Below are positions 1 through 12,660 of a stretch of DNA of 64,000 nt, piece by piece; the first letter of the stretch is position 1, and each line of letters opens with the position of its first letter. The notes below the pieces were generated by a model. The model was not told where the DNA came from. It searched no databases and saw only the letters and a program-made list of their open reading frames with translations. Location: contig JAPQWV010001403.1 of NCBI GenBank assembly GCA_027422505.1, positions 26,675 through 90,674 on the forward strand. The letters run 5' to 3'. Source of the stretch: Craterostigma plantagineum. Lineage: Eukaryota; Streptophyta; Magnoliopsida; Lamiales; Linderniaceae. The position numbers were made by a program, and so were the translations under genes.

Positions 1-111
1 AATTACGAAAGCCAAGGTTTGAAGATGATATGTTCTATCTTCATCGTAAACATGCTTACGCTCTATCTCAGATATCGACTTATATCTCTCTATCCATTTC
101 GGCTTTTGCAG

Positions 112-177
112 GAGTGCGAAATGCCCGATCCCGCGGAGCTTTTCACTAACGTCTACGTAAAAGGCTTGGCAACTGAG
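112..177 (+). CDS. possible internal exon of an unidentified gene cut by the window edge
   Basis: A stretch of exactly 22 codons lies between a good acceptor (ttttgcag, ending at 111) and a donor (gag|gtacat at 177/178). It reads ECEMPDPAELFTNVYVKGL followed by ATE. The first bases of the window may be the previous exon, ending near base 20. I do not recognise the protein. A Helitron-like sequence starts ten bases after the donor, so this may be captured or truncated gene debris. The evidence is only splice-site context and an open frame. Confidence 0.25.
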
Positions 178-186
178 GTACATATA

Positions 187-433
187 TCTTATATAATTAT
201 AGAAATGTAGATGTCCTCATATGCTGCCACGTGTCCCATAATAATTAATTGTAATAAATTTATGTGAAAAAACTACCACTATCACACGCCCAAGTATTAT
301 ATTTAGTTATTTACTAAAATCGCCCTAGGGCAATCGGGTTGGTTCTTTGCACCTAGTTTTTGCATCCCACTATAAATAGTTATTTACTAACATAAATTAC
401 TTAACACCGTGCATTGCACGGGAAATTGAGTAG
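187..433 (+). mobile_element. Helitron-like non-autonomous fragment
   Basis: The segment begins with TC after an A and is AT-rich. It finishes with a short stem-loop (CCGTGCATTGCACGG, 406-420), about 12 bases before its end, as plant Helitron 3' ends do. The terminal bases are GTAG rather than the canonical CTAG, so the assignment is moderate. No coding capacity is seen. Confidence 0.4.
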
Positions 434-1273
434 TATATATATATAATATATAGCAGTATAGTATTATCGTCTTATTTCATGGTCGAGAAAATTGCAGGTT
501 TTTATGTTTGGTTTTGTTTTTACAGAGCTTTGGAGCAGATAGAAAAGAGATGAGAACTGTGCTTCCATGAGGAAGAACCATCTTACAATGAATTCCTCCT
601 CGGACATGAACTAAAATATGGAGTGTATTTAGTATGAGGCTTGCGCTATGTAAAATACTAAAATAAAAAGCATGTACCAAGTAAAGATTACTATAAAGGC
701 TATGATATTGTATCTGTTGATCACGTAACCATCGTATGATCTTTTTAGGTTTGTTTTTACTTTCTGGTTTGATCGCTTTATCATCTCTCGGAAAAAAGTT
801 AAATTTGTTCTTTCTACTTGCCTTCTTCCATTGCAATAGCATAGCACATCAATGAATGAACAGCAAAAATCTCAATGTGCACCAAACATTCCTATAACAG
901 CTAATAATTCAGTACCAGATTACTATCATGTCCTTTTCGTAAGACGTGTGAAGATACTTTCTTCATTGAGAAAGGAAGCTAAGGCAGGTCATTCAATGCA
1001 ATTCAAACCTAACATGTCCAACCAACTACAGGTTCAACTTTTCTTTCTTGCATGAAGTAAGTAAAAAGATGATAAAGGTTCATAATCTATGCGACGATTT
1101 GAAAAGAAAAAAAAAAAAATCTGAGTTGTTACAAAAAATATCCGGCAATCTACATATTTAGGACTTCAATTTTGAAGTTGTTGGGGATGCACTACCACAA
1201 CATATATCAATCTCGTATGGTTCTCTACAATTTTGGTGTGTGTACGAGGGGGCAATTTGAACAGACTTACAGC
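434..1273. other. 3' flank and probable 3' UTR of the ORM1-like gene
   Basis: This stretch starts with a short TA microsatellite (433-450) and is AT-rich and non-coding. Open frames in it have no recognisable similarity or splice context. Its right part should contain the 3' UTR and polyadenylation site of the minus-strand ORM1-like gene. No specific signal can be assigned. Confidence 0.4.
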
Positions 1274-2582
1274 TCATTGGCCAGCGTTGATTCCAAAGAT
1301 ACGGACTTTGTGCATGTTAGGGAACTTGGCAACCACCAAAACGAAAACTGCTAGTGTGTTGAAGAAAAGCATAGGGTGTTGATAGTCGGTCGTGTGTGAA
1401 GCTATCAAGTACCTGCAACGAGGATAAAACAAGATCAAAGTTTATCGGTATGAGAACTCCATTGGATATTTAGATCAAAGCAACATTTCCACAAAGTAAG
1501 AAGAAATGGAGATTTTTCTCAGAGAAAGTTTATAGGCTTGATATAAGAATACAAGAAGTATCGAACTTCCTTGACAAGAAAAAAAGAGGGAAGGTGAACA
1601 TTATATGTCAGAATTTTGAATATCTTTCATGGCTATATCATAACCAATATAGCTAACCTCCTCTCAAATGTCTGCCTAAGAAAATGATGCTGCTGTAAAT
1701 CAAACCTTGCATCTGTTTTCTACCAGTGTAATAAGATTAAACATCATTACTCCTAGGACAGTATACTCTCTAAACAGTAAAAAAGCGACAGGAAGATATT
1801 CCATTGATGGTAGCAAACCACATGAGACGGAAAGAACCAGGTTTAACCCAACCAAGTATAATTAATCCTTCCGAAAAAAGATATCACTGATAAGAAATTA
1901 AGCATACAATGACACCCAAGAAAAAATGTTCAAGTTAAGAGATACGACGGTTTTTGAGCAAAATCAAGAGGCGTTGTATGTTTGATTTGGAAAGAACGCT
2001 TACAGAACTACAGGAACAACTGTCAAGAACTTCCTGTTGCGAGTGAGCTGCTTCCCACTATCGACTTGCTCCCACCACGTCAGCCTATTGTAGATTCCTT
2101 GATCATCAGCAAATGGAGTTCCCTTCCTCCAATGGAAGAAATGATATGTAATCTGCAAAACACCACAGCAACCATAAATCAAACTCTACCATTCTCAAGA
2201 TGGATAAGGCCTAATCGTCACCTACTAACAAAAATCAAGCAAGCTAATACTTTAATTCGGATCAAAAACACAAAATAGTAGAAAATCAAAACAAAACCAC
2301 GCCGATATCAACAAAAATCCTTCGCAATAGCATCAATTTCTAAGGAAACATAAAAATAAAAAAATAAAAAAAAAAGCGGGCAAAAACAAGGCATACTGCG
2401 AAATGAGATAGATGAACGATAGTCCACGCCGTTCCAGGCGAGCAACCGAATAGGGAGAGAACGATGAGCCAGGAGAAGAACAGTATGAGGATGTACGTGG
2501 TCCAAACGCCGGGGTACGTGAACCACTCCGTGTTCAGATTCAGATCCGTCGGCCGATCGGCGCGGACGTAAAGATTCGCCAT
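1274..2582 (-). CDS. ORM1: ORM1-like (ORMDL) sphingolipid homeostasis protein, complete, three exons
   Basis: Exons on the minus strand are 2582-2397, 2152-2004 and 1412-1274. All junctions are GT-AG and together they give 157 residues, the usual plant ORM length. The start MANLYVRAD, then TEWFTYPGVWTTYILI in exon 1, KGTPFADDQGIYNRLTWWEQ in exon 2 and KFPNMHKVRIFGIN in exon 3 are family hallmarks. Four hydrophobic segments fit an ER membrane protein. ORM proteins bind serine palmitoyltransferase and restrain the first step of sphingoid-base synthesis according to ceramide level. No frame lesion is seen, unlike several other genes in this window. The start codon lies only about 150 bases from the end of a large transposable element, so its promoter region has probably been altered. 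The exact paralogue (ORM1 or ORM2) cannot be told. Confidence 0.93.
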
Positions 2583-2730
2583 ACCGATGATGATTGAAAA
2601 GATGGGCTACGATGATTATTTTTTTTTTCTTCGCAACAATTGCAATTGCTCTGCTGCTTCTCTTCTGCCGAGTTTCCGTCGGATTTTACTTTTTCTTTTC
2701 CTTTTTTTTTTTTCTATTTTATTAAAAAAA

Positions 2731-2866
2731 GGTGATAATCTACACATAAATTCCCCAACCCCAAACTATACATCAACTAACTCCCTCTTTCCAATTCATT
2801 TATCACTAAACTCCCCCTTTCAAACTTATCTATCACATAGCTACCTAATGGACAAATATACCCCTG
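2731..2866 (+). repeat. left terminal inverted repeat of the 11-kb element
   Basis: This repeat pairs with 13605-13743 in inverse orientation, with blocks such as ATCAACTAACT and AAACTCCC in the same order. It ends about 148 bases upstream of the ORM1-like start codon. Confidence 0.5.
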
Positions 2867-3546
2867 TAAAACATAAATATTCCAAAATAACCTTGTGAAT
2901 TCACTTACAGAGAGAACGACGACGAACAAAACAGACGACGAAAAGCAGAACGAAAGCGAGCACACAGAAGTCGGCCGATTCTCAGCTTCACCTTCACAAC
3001 GAGCAGCGAACGAGATTCTTAGGGTTTCACACCTTTATCTTGTAGAAACGGTATACTGTAAAAACGGCCTCTTGACACCGTTTTTTCGACTTAAATTTTT
3101 CGTTTTTTATGGCATTTTGGATTAATGTAGAGATTAGGACTTTCATAGTTGCATTTCTTGAAAGATTTAATGTCGGGCTATGTTTAATTTTGTGATTACG
3201 GCTCGAATTTGGGGTTTATGGCAAAATTAGGGTTTAATTATTTCGTTTTTCGAATTGGGAACTTGGTATCATTCAAATTAGGGACTGTTAGCTTCTAATC
3301 TGGAGAGCGTGGATTGCGGCGTACATACTGCAATGCCCATGGATCGATACATCGTCGGACCGGTGGCTCGTGGGAGGTATCTTGACGAAGTCACGTTGAA
3401 TTGTATCGTGGCTTGCTTCCACGATACTTACGGACGATCTTAGTTGCATGCTCCACCTGTTTTGAGTGATATGTATGTGTGTTTTGGACTGATATGCTGT
3501 TGATCCTCAGTTTTCTGATTTGTTTATGTTTTTGTTCCAGTTTTTT
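2867..3546. other. left internal segment of the 11-kb element, resembling a 5' leader
   Basis: This unique sequence contains cttagggtttcac near 3018, a motif common in plant leaders and promoters (telo-box-like), and an ACG/CGA-rich stretch at 2910-2950. A small perfect hairpin, ATCGTGG-CTTGCTT-CCACGAT, lies near 3403-3423. No convincing open frame is present. It may be a captured promoter reading rightward into the phrase array, which is inference only. Confidence 0.35.
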
Positions 3547-6500
3547 GTAGTACCTGAACTAACACGTTTGTAGTACCTAGATGTGGACGGTTGCTGTACC
3601 ATACTATATGCTTTTGTAGTATCATAATTAGGTCGTTTGTAGTACTTTTTCAATGCCGTGCGAGCGGCTTGGAAATACGCCAAATCTAATTTGTGGTACC
3701 AATACATAGACGTTTGTAGTACCTAGATGTGGACGGTTGCAGTACCATAGTGTATGTTTTCGTAGTACCATAATTAGGTCGTTTGTAGTACCTTTTTCGT
3801 GCCGTGCGAGAGGCTTCGGAATACGCCAAATCTAATTTGTGGTACCAATACATAGACGTTTGTAGTATCTAGATGTGGAACGTGATAATACATAGTATAT
3901 GCTTTCGTAGTACCATAATTAGGTCGTTTGTAGTACCTTTTCCGTGCCATTCATTCGGTTGTGGAAAACACGTAGAATCTTGAGCATTAAGGATTTAGAG
4001 CTTACATAGTGCGGCAAATAACGAAAATAAAATATATGGCAACGTTAAATCTTGTAGTACCAATATATAGATTTTTGTAGTACCAATATGCAGATGTACG
4101 TAGTACCATGATAAATGCTAGTGTAGTACCATTCGTAGGTTACATGTAGTATCTTTTTCGTACTAGATATTTTAATGATAAAAAATACGTAGATTATTGT
4201 GCAAATAAGGCATGAGAACTTTCAAAATATGGCACATAATAAAAATTAAACACACATTTGCAGACTGCAGTACCACAACATGGTTATTTGCAGAACATAA
4301 ATGTCTCAATTGCAGTGCCCTTCGTTGGTAATTTGTAGTATCTTTACGTATTGGGCGAGCGGCGATACGCTAGCTCTGATTATGGTACCAATATAAAGAC
4401 ATTTGAAGTACCAACATGTGGATGATTGCAGTACCATAACTTATGCTATTGTAGTACCCTTCGTAGGTTATTTGTAGTATATTTGTTATACCCCTCGGTT
4501 GATTGTCGAAAACACGTCGAAATACGCACTCTAATTTGTGGTACCAACGTAAACACTTTTGTAGTACCAATATATGGACTTCTGCAGTACCATGACATAT
4601 GCTATCGCAGTACCATCTGTAGGTGTTTGTAGTATCTTTTACGTACCGGGCAAACGGCGTTGAAATACTCCAAAACTAACTTGTGGTACCAATATAAACA
4701 CGTTTGTGGTACCTACATATGAACTTTTGTGGTACCATTACTTATGCTATTGTAGTACCATCCGTAGGTTGTTTGTAGTACCTTCGCCGTACCATTATTT
4801 TTGATTGTCGAAAACACGTAGATTCTTGAGCAATTAACGCCTGAGAGCTTACATAATGTGGCAAATAACAAAAAATTAACATATGAACATAAAACATAAA
4901 CACTAACTTCCAACATAAATCTTCACTATGTAGTAAGATATTGTAACTAGCATTATTTAAGTAGAAGGAAAGTTGGCATTTCAATGTAACAATCCTTGAT
5001 TCTAAATGTTAACCCGCCAATTATGATACCAAATGATCATCTTACTATATTTAGCCATGGTAACGTACTCACAGACCTAAAAATAACTCGAACAACGTCA
5101 AGATACACCATCTAATTTGTGGTATCATATTATATGCTTTGTAGTACCATAATAAGGTTATATGTAGTATCTTTTGCGTACTGTGCGCACGGAATCTAAA
5201 TACACCGATTCTAATTTGCGGTACCAATATACAGACCTATGTAGTACTTACATGTGGACAGTTGCAGTACCATGTTATATGTTTCTGTAGTACTATAATT
5301 AGGTTGTTTGTAGTACCTTTTACGTACCGTGCGAGCGGCTTGGAAATACGGTGACTCTAATGTGTGGTACAAATATAAAGACGTTTGTAGTACCTACATG
5401 TGGACAGGTGCAGTACTTGTATATGCTCTTGTAGTGCCAAATTGGGTTGTTTGTAGTATCATTTACGTGCCGTGCTAGCGGCTTTGAAATACTCGTTCTA
5501 ATTTGTGGTACCGGCATAAAGACGTTTGTGGTACCTATATGTGGATAGTTGCAGTACCAAACTACATGCTTTTTAGTACCATAGCTGGGTTGTTTGTAGT
5601 GTCTTTTACGTACCGTGCTAGCGGCTTCGAAATATGTAGATGTTTGTGGTACCACAACATAAGCTAGTGCGGTACCATGAGTAGGTTACTTGCAGTATCT
5701 TTTTCGGTACCACGTTTTTAATTATCGAAAACACGTAGATTATTGTCCAAACAAGGCATGAGAACTTCCAAAATACAGCATATGATAAAATTAAACACAC
5801 GGTAGCATAAAATATAAACACTAACTTTCAATCGATCAAAACTGTTGACTATGTAGTTAGATGTTCTTACTAGTATCATAATAAGTAGAAAGAAAGTTGG
5901 GGTTTCAACGTAATAATCCCTAATTCTAAATATTGACCCACCAATATTGATACCAAATCATCAGTAAAGTATTTATAACTATGGTAACATAGTCAAAGAC
6001 CAAAAATAACTCGGACCGCGTAGAAAACTTACTACCAAATTTGTAGTACTATATACATATATTTATAGTTTCAATATCTAGATGTTCGTAGTACCATACC
6101 CTACCATAGCGTAGTACCATATGTATGTTACTTGTAGTATCTTTTTCGTACCGTTTCTAACAATCGAAATTCCTACCCCAAATTTGTAGTACCAATATAC
6201 ATATATTTGTAGTTCCAATATATAGATGTTTGCGGTACCATAACATAAGCTAGTGTAGCACCACGAGTAGGTTACTTGTAGTATCTTTTTCGTACCACGT
6301 TTCTAGCAATCGAAAACCCTACTCAAATTTGAAGTACCAATATACATATGTTTGTAGTTCTAATATATAGATGTTCGCAGTACCATGCCCTACCATAGTG
6401 TAGTACCATACGCATGTTACTTGTAGTATCTCTTTCGTAACACGTTTCTAACAATCGACATTCCTACCCCAAATTTGTAGTACCAATATACATATATTTG

Positions 6501-7063
6501 TAGTTCCAATACATAGATGTTTGCGGTACCATAACATAAGCTAGAGTAGTACCACGAGTAGGTTACTTGTAGTATCTTTTCCGTACCACGTTTTTAATTA
6601 TCGAAAACGTGTAGATTATTGTGCAAATAAGGCATGTGAACTTCCAAATTACGGTACATAATAAAATTAAACACACGTAACACGAAATATAGACACTAAT
6701 TTTCAATCGATGAAAAATCATGACTATGCAGTAAGATGTTCTTACTATACTAGTATCATAATACGTAGAACGAAAGTTGGGGTTTCAACGTAACAATACC
6801 TAATTCTAAATATTAACCACCAATATTGATACCAGATCATCAGTAAAGTACTTATAACTATGGTAACATAATCAAGGATCAAAAATAACTCGGACGGCGT
6901 CGAAATATTCCTACCCAAATTTGTAGTACCAATATACATATGCTTGTAGTTCCAATATATATATGTTCGCAGTACGATACCACACCATAGCGTAATACCA
7001 TACATATGTTACTTGTATGTTACTTGTACAATATATATATGTTCGCAGTACATATATATGTTC
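3547..7063 (+). repeat. phrase array, 23-nt period, core GTAGTACC (left block)
   Basis: Octamers of the GTAGTACC type recur every 23 bases. For example they start at 3547, 3570, 3593, 3616 and 3639. Each is followed by 15 bases that differ between phrases but recur in a fixed order. Stanzas of about five phrases are separated by a longer spacer of about 300 bases, which begins with a run such as GTAGATTATTGTGCAAATAAG and recurs near 4200, 4820, 5720 and 6600. The structure is therefore a higher-order repeat. All cores point the same way. A 23-nt period is not a multiple of three, so the array is not protein coding. Confidence 0.85.
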
Positions 7064-7070
7064 CAATATT

Positions 7071-8790
7071 TCAACTCTTGCGATTTCCACCAAGCCAATG
7101 CATCAAACTCGGATCCAACGTCCCATCGGGGCTTCTAAAGACCCATTCCTCTAAGTAAATATCTAATTCAGATTTAATCGGGCCATCAACCTCAACTGTG
7201 TTCAAATACTCATCAAACATAGATAAACCTGAAGGTATATGCTTTCCTTTCGACATGGAACTCGTAGCAAAAGAACTAGTATCGGGCACGGAAGATGAAC
7301 ATTTACGAGATCTCGTACTATCATCTTGGACATATTCATAGTAAAGATCATACAATGCACCACGAACGTTCAATATATTTGCACGAGCATCAACATCGGG
7401 GTATATCTTGTTGAAAGCAAATTCAACTAACCTCATTTTAAATCGAGGATCAAGTATAGCGCCATAGCCATCAGAAGGTTGCAACTGCCCCAATATTTAT
7501 CAAACTTCTGTTTCATCTTGCGAATCATTCCTCTAATGAACTCATTATGATGGCTCTCTTTCTCATTTAGCACATGCGCAACTCTCCAAATAACAGCAAG
7601 AAAAACGTTAGAGGTAGGATAAATGGTACCCGATATCACATGAGTAGCTTCATAAAATACTCCTAGAATGTCCACGACTTCCTTGACTTTATCCCAATCT
7701 TCTGAAGTAGGACAGCAACCATACAAAGGTTCTCTTTGTGCAAAGATAGGAAATGCATCCTTAACCTTCATGGCTTCAACCAACATCTCGTAAGTTGAAT
7801 TCCAACGAGTAGGACAATCTATGATCAACCTCTTCACCGGAATTCCCAAATGATGTATGATATCAGAGAACTTTCTCAATCGAGCCTCTGACTGATTAAT
7901 GAACCGCACACTATCTTTGACGTCTTCAATAATGCATTTAATTTCAGAAAGACCATCTTGAACGATAAGGTTTAGAATTTGTGCGGTACACCTCACATGG
8001 AATAACTTACCATTTAATGGCAAGTTACAACTCTTGGAAAAAGTTTCTTTGGCGATTCGAATTGGCGTTGTTTGAAGCATTATCCACCGAAATAGTAAAG
8101 ACCTTTGTTCGATGGCCCAATCTTTCGTGCACTTCATAAGCCCATCAAAGATATCAACGCCTAATAAAAATAATATATCAATAGTAGTTAATAATTAGTG
8201 AAATAAGTAATAAGATGTTTAAGAATATCATTACCGGTGTGTGGAGGTGGAAGCGGCATAAAACTAAGAATCCGTTTTTGGAGTTGCCATTGCGAGTCGA
8301 CAAAGTGTCCGGTGACACACATATAAGAGATTTTTTGCACTTTGGACTTCCAAATATCGGTAGTCAACGAAATCTTATTGATGCTTTTCAACATCAAATG
8401 TAACTTCTTCTTCTCTATCTCATACACACTAACCACATCATTCTTTGACGTGGTGCAAGAGATCTTCTCAAATTGTGGAAGATTGACTTTGAACATAAAC
8501 GAAAAACCATAGTTTTCCACGACATTGAATGGTTGCTCATGCATTAGAATCCAATGAGCAATAGCTTCTCGTTGCTTCATATGATCATATCCCCCACTAG
8601 ATAAAGGAGTCAACTCAAATTTAGATTTTACCGGTTGTAATTGCAAAGTTGCTTGCTTCTCCATATGAAGTTTCTTTCGGAGACATCTCTTCAAATGATT
8701 CAAAGATGAGTTGTTGTGGCGCTATTCGGCTTACAGAGGAGGCCCTTGCAATGTTTGCACTGATATTTCTTAGTTCCATTGCTTAAATTC
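7071..8790 (-). pseudogene. hAT transposase remnant, frameshifted and C-terminally truncated
   Basis: In transcription order there is a degenerate BED zinc finger near 8690-8790 (CKHC then NHLKRC in a shifted frame). Next is a block with SLTTDIWKS and CVTGHFVDSQW (8703-8188), then KETFSKSCNLPLNGKLFHVR, DCPTRWNSTYEML and the region up to 7433. The last block ends with SELDIYLEEW and LMHWL (7493-7071). This is the order of plant RICESLEEPER/Ac transposases. The catalytic-domain landmark TRWNST is present. The hAT dimerisation tail is missing after LMHW. Several frame changes and a break at 8140-8190, which may include an intron, make it non-functional. Confidence 0.8.
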
Positions 8791-9740
8791 ACTTCAGCAA
8801 AATCGGCGTAAGCTCTCGATATTTTTTCCGCTTTCTCTTTTGGAGGTGACTCGCATCATCAGAATTTTCACCTTCCTTGTCTTCGCCAGTTTCATCTTCC
8901 GCTTCCACATCTTGAACTTCGGGACTATCGTCATGTTCAATACTATCACCCCCATCGTTTGCCTCTACTCTCGGACTTAATACCTTTCGTTACACGTTTT
9001 AGTAATTAAAAATCAGAAAATAAAAATAAGTAATTATGTTTGAATAATTTAAAGTCAATTGTATACTTTATTTTCACATACACTATAAAATATTACCTCG
9101 TGAATTTCCTCAATTTGTGCAATATCATCCCTTGAACGGCTTCCTCGATCGCATTTGAAGAATCCATATATTCCCAATCCTTTTGAATCAATACCTTCAC
9201 AATAGTTTACCCACATCATATTGAACACAAACAAGTGACATTTACAGTAATAACACATCCTATTCAACACAAGAACGAAACCCTTCAAATAATACACACA
9301 CGTCCTCCATACTGTTATGCAATACAAATCACAAAAAACCTTCGATATAGCAAGGAACCAACCAAAACATCAAGATTTCAATATAACAATGATTTTGAAC
9401 TAATTTCGAACTAATAGAAACGAGTTTTTTCTGAAAAAATACCTTCTATCGCAGAAAGTAGACGCGTCCGACCACGGTGCTGGAGACGGCGAGTGAGCCT
9501 ACTAGTGGCGTCGGTGGGGGCGTTCGATGGTGGCCGGGCTGTTGGCGAAGGTGACAGAGAGCTGCGATGTGCGATGCGATGGGGACTTGGAGTGTTGTGG
9601 TTTTTAGTTGCAAATTGCTACGTGAGGGTGAGGGAGGGTTTCGATTGGGATTTTTGGGCTATTATTATTTGGGCTTTAGTAACTTCTTAATGGACCTATT
9701 AAAAACACAAGTATTTATAATATATTATATAATATATATA
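8791..9740 (-). other. 5' region of the hAT element
   Basis: This stretch lies between the BED-finger remnant and the terminal repeat. Part of it (8830-8990) reads as an acidic, Asp/Glu-rich N-terminal segment on the minus strand, as is common upstream of BED fingers. The rest looks like intron or 5' leader. No independent gene is supported. Confidence 0.4.
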
Positions 9741-9941
9741 TATATATAAATTATTCGAATCGAATAATTCGGTTAATTTACGAATCGAATACTGAGGTTT
9801 CATATTCGTATTCGGATAACTCTCGAATAAATAAAAATATTCTTATTCGGATTCGTATTCTAAATATTCGAATTTGAATCTTAAAAATTTCGAATCGAAT
9901 CGCGAATCGAACCAAAAAAATTCGATTCGTTTGCAACCCTA

Positions 9942-12660
9942 GTACCAATATACATATATTTGTAGTTCCAATACGTAAATTTTTGCGGTACCATAACATA
10001 AGCTAGTGTAGTACCACTAGTAGGTTACTTGTAGTATCTTTTTCGTACCACGTTTCTAGCAATTGAAAACCCTACCCAAATTTGAAGTACCAATATACAT
10101 ATGTTTGTAGTCCAATATATAGATGTTCGTAGTACCATACCCTACCATAATGTAGTACCATACGTATGTTACTTGTAGTATATTTCCGTACCACGTTTCT
10201 AACAATCGACATTCCTACCCCAAATTTGTAGTACCAATATACATATATTTGTAGTTCCAATATATAGATGTTTGTGGTACCATAACATAAGCTAGTGTAG
10301 TACAACGAGTAGGTTACTTGTAGTATCTTTTCCGTACCACGTTTTTAATTATCGAAAACGCATAGATTATTGTGCAAATAAGGCACGTGAACTTCCAAAT
10401 TACGGTACATAACAAAATGAAACACACGGTAACACGAAATATAGACACTAACTTTCAATCGATGAAAAATCATGATTATGCAGTAAGATGTTCTTCCTAT
10501 ACTAGTATCATAATACGCAGAACGAAAGTTGGGGGTTTTTCAACGTAATAATACCTAATTCTAATTATTAACCACCAATATTGATACCAGATAATCAGTA
10601 AAGTATTTATAACTATGGTAACATAATCAAGGACCAAAAATAACTCGGACAGCGTCGAAAAATTCCTACCAAATTTGTAGTACCAATATATATATGTTTG
10701 TAGTTCCAATATATAGATGTTCGTAGTACCATACCCCACCATTGCGTAGTACCATACTTATGTTACTTGTAGTATCTTTTTCGTACCACGTTTCTAACAA
10801 TCAAATTCTTAGCCCCAAATTTGTAGGACCAATATACATATATTTGTAGTTCCAATATATAGATGTTTGCAATACCATAACATAAGCTAGTGTCATACCA
10901 CGAGTAGGTTACTTGTAGTATCTTTTCCGTACCACGTTTCTAGCAATCGAAAAGCCTACCCAATTTGAAGTACCAATATACATATGTTTGTAGTTTCAAT
11001 ATATAGATGTTCGTAGTACCATACCCTACCATACTGTAGTATCATAAGTATGTTACTTGTAGTATCTTTTTTGTACCATGTTTCTAACAATCGAAATTCC
11101 TACTCCAAATTTGTAGTACCAATATACATATATTTGTAGTTTCAATATATAGATTTTTGCGGTACCACAACATAAGCTAGTGTAGTACCAACGGGTAGGT
11201 TACTTGTAGTATCTTTTCCGTACCACGTTTCTAGCAATCGAAATTCCTAGCAAATTTGTAGTACCAATATACATATATTTGTAGTACCTATATATAGATG
11301 TTTATGGTATCATATCATAAGCTAGTGTAGTACCATGAGTAGTTTACTTGTAGTATCTTTTCCATACCACGTTTTTTAATTATCGAAAATGCGTAGATTA
11401 TTGTGCAAGTAAGGCATGAGAACTTCCAAATTATGGCACTAATAAAACTAAACACACGGTAACATAAAATATGAACACTAACTTTCAATCGATAAAAATC
11501 TTGACTATGTAGTAAGATATCTTACTAGTATCATAATAAGTAGAAAGAAAGTTGGGGTTTCAAGGTAATAATCTCTAATTCTAAACACTAACCCACCAAT
11601 ATTGATACCAAATAATAAGTGAAGTATTTATTACAATGGTATCATAGAAGGACCAAAAATAATTCGGACGGCGTCGAAAAATTCCTACCCATATTTGTAG
11701 TACCAATATACATATATTTATAGTACCAGTATATATATGTTGTTGTACCATATCATATGCTAGTGTAGTACCACTCCTAGGTTACTTGTAGTATCTTTTA
11801 CGTACCACGTTTTTAACAAACGAAATTCCTATCCTACTCTATAATACCAATATACATATATTTGTAGTACCTATATAGATGTTTGTGGTACCATATCATA
11901 AGCTAGTGTAGTACCATGAGTAGTTTACTTGTAGTATATTTTCCGTACCACGTCTTTAATTATCGAAAAATGCGTAGATTATTGTGCAAATAAGGCATGC
12001 GAACTTCCAAATTACGGCACATAATAAAATTAAACACACGGTTGAACACTAACTTTCAATCGATAAAAAATCTTGACTATGTAGTAAGATGTTCTTACTA
12101 GTATCATAATAAGTGGAAAGAAAGTTGGGGTTCTAATGTAATAATCCCTATTCTAAACACTAACCCACCAATATTGATACCAAATAATCAGTAAAGTATT
12201 TATAACAATGGTATCATAGTCAAGAACCAAAAATAATTCGGACGGCGTCAAATTCCTACCCAAATTTGTAGTACCAATATACATATATTTGTAGTACCAG
12301 TATCTATATGTTCGTAGTACCATATCGTATGCTAGTGTAGTACCATGCCTAGGTTACTGTAGTATCTTTTTCGTACCACGTTTTTAACTAAAAGATTCAT
12401 ATCCTAATTGTAGTACCAATGTACATATATTTGTAGTACCAATATATAGATGTTTGTGGTACCATATCCTAAGCTAGTGTAGTACCATGAGTAGGTTACT
12501 TGTAGTATCTTTTCTGTACCACATTTTTAACCAACGAAATTCCGACCCAAATTTGTAGTACCAATATACATATATTTGTAGTACCAATATATATATGTTT
12601 GTGGTACTAATATCGTGTGCTAGTGTTGTACTATAAGTAGGTTACTTGTAGTACCATGGT
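9942..12660 (+). repeat. phrase array, 23-nt period, core GTAGTACC (right block)
   Basis: This continues the array seen at 3547-7063 after the hAT insertion. A typical stanza carries the cores gtagtacc, gtagttcc, gtggtacc and gtagtacc, 23 bases apart, followed by gtagtatcttttnCGTACCACG. The 300-base spacer recurs near 10340, 11390 and 11970. Copies here are more uniform than in 3547-5700, which suggests recent local amplification. Orientation is the same as in the left block. Confidence 0.85.

Larger units (their letters stand above)
7064..9941 (-). mobile_element. truncated hAT (Ac-like) transposon inserted in the phrase array
   Basis: The right boundary is sharp. An end of hAT type (TAGGGTTGCAAACGAATCG on the minus strand) finishes at 9941, followed by the array phrase gtaccaat. 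Subterminal sequence at 9745-9935 is rich in TTCGAATCGAAT repeats, typical of hAT ends. The left boundary, near 7064-7080, cuts the transposase inside its C-terminal dimerisation region with no terminal repeat, so that end has been lost. The octamers abutting the two breakpoints (gttccaat and gtaccaat) differ by one base, but both are normal array phrases. Confidence 0.7.

Noticed and set aside
477..847. Two minus-strand open frames downstream of ORM1
   Set aside because: They lack splice context or any domain, and their Lys/Asn-rich composition fits AT-rich non-coding DNA.
9493..9749. Plus-strand open frames of 60-65 codons
   Set aside because: They lie in the 5' part of the hAT element and show no similarity.
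3547..12660. Regularly spaced repeat resembling a CRISPR array
   Set aside because: The genome is eukaryotic, the cores are only about 8 bases, and the intervening sequences themselves recur in order, unlike unique spacers. No cas genes are present.
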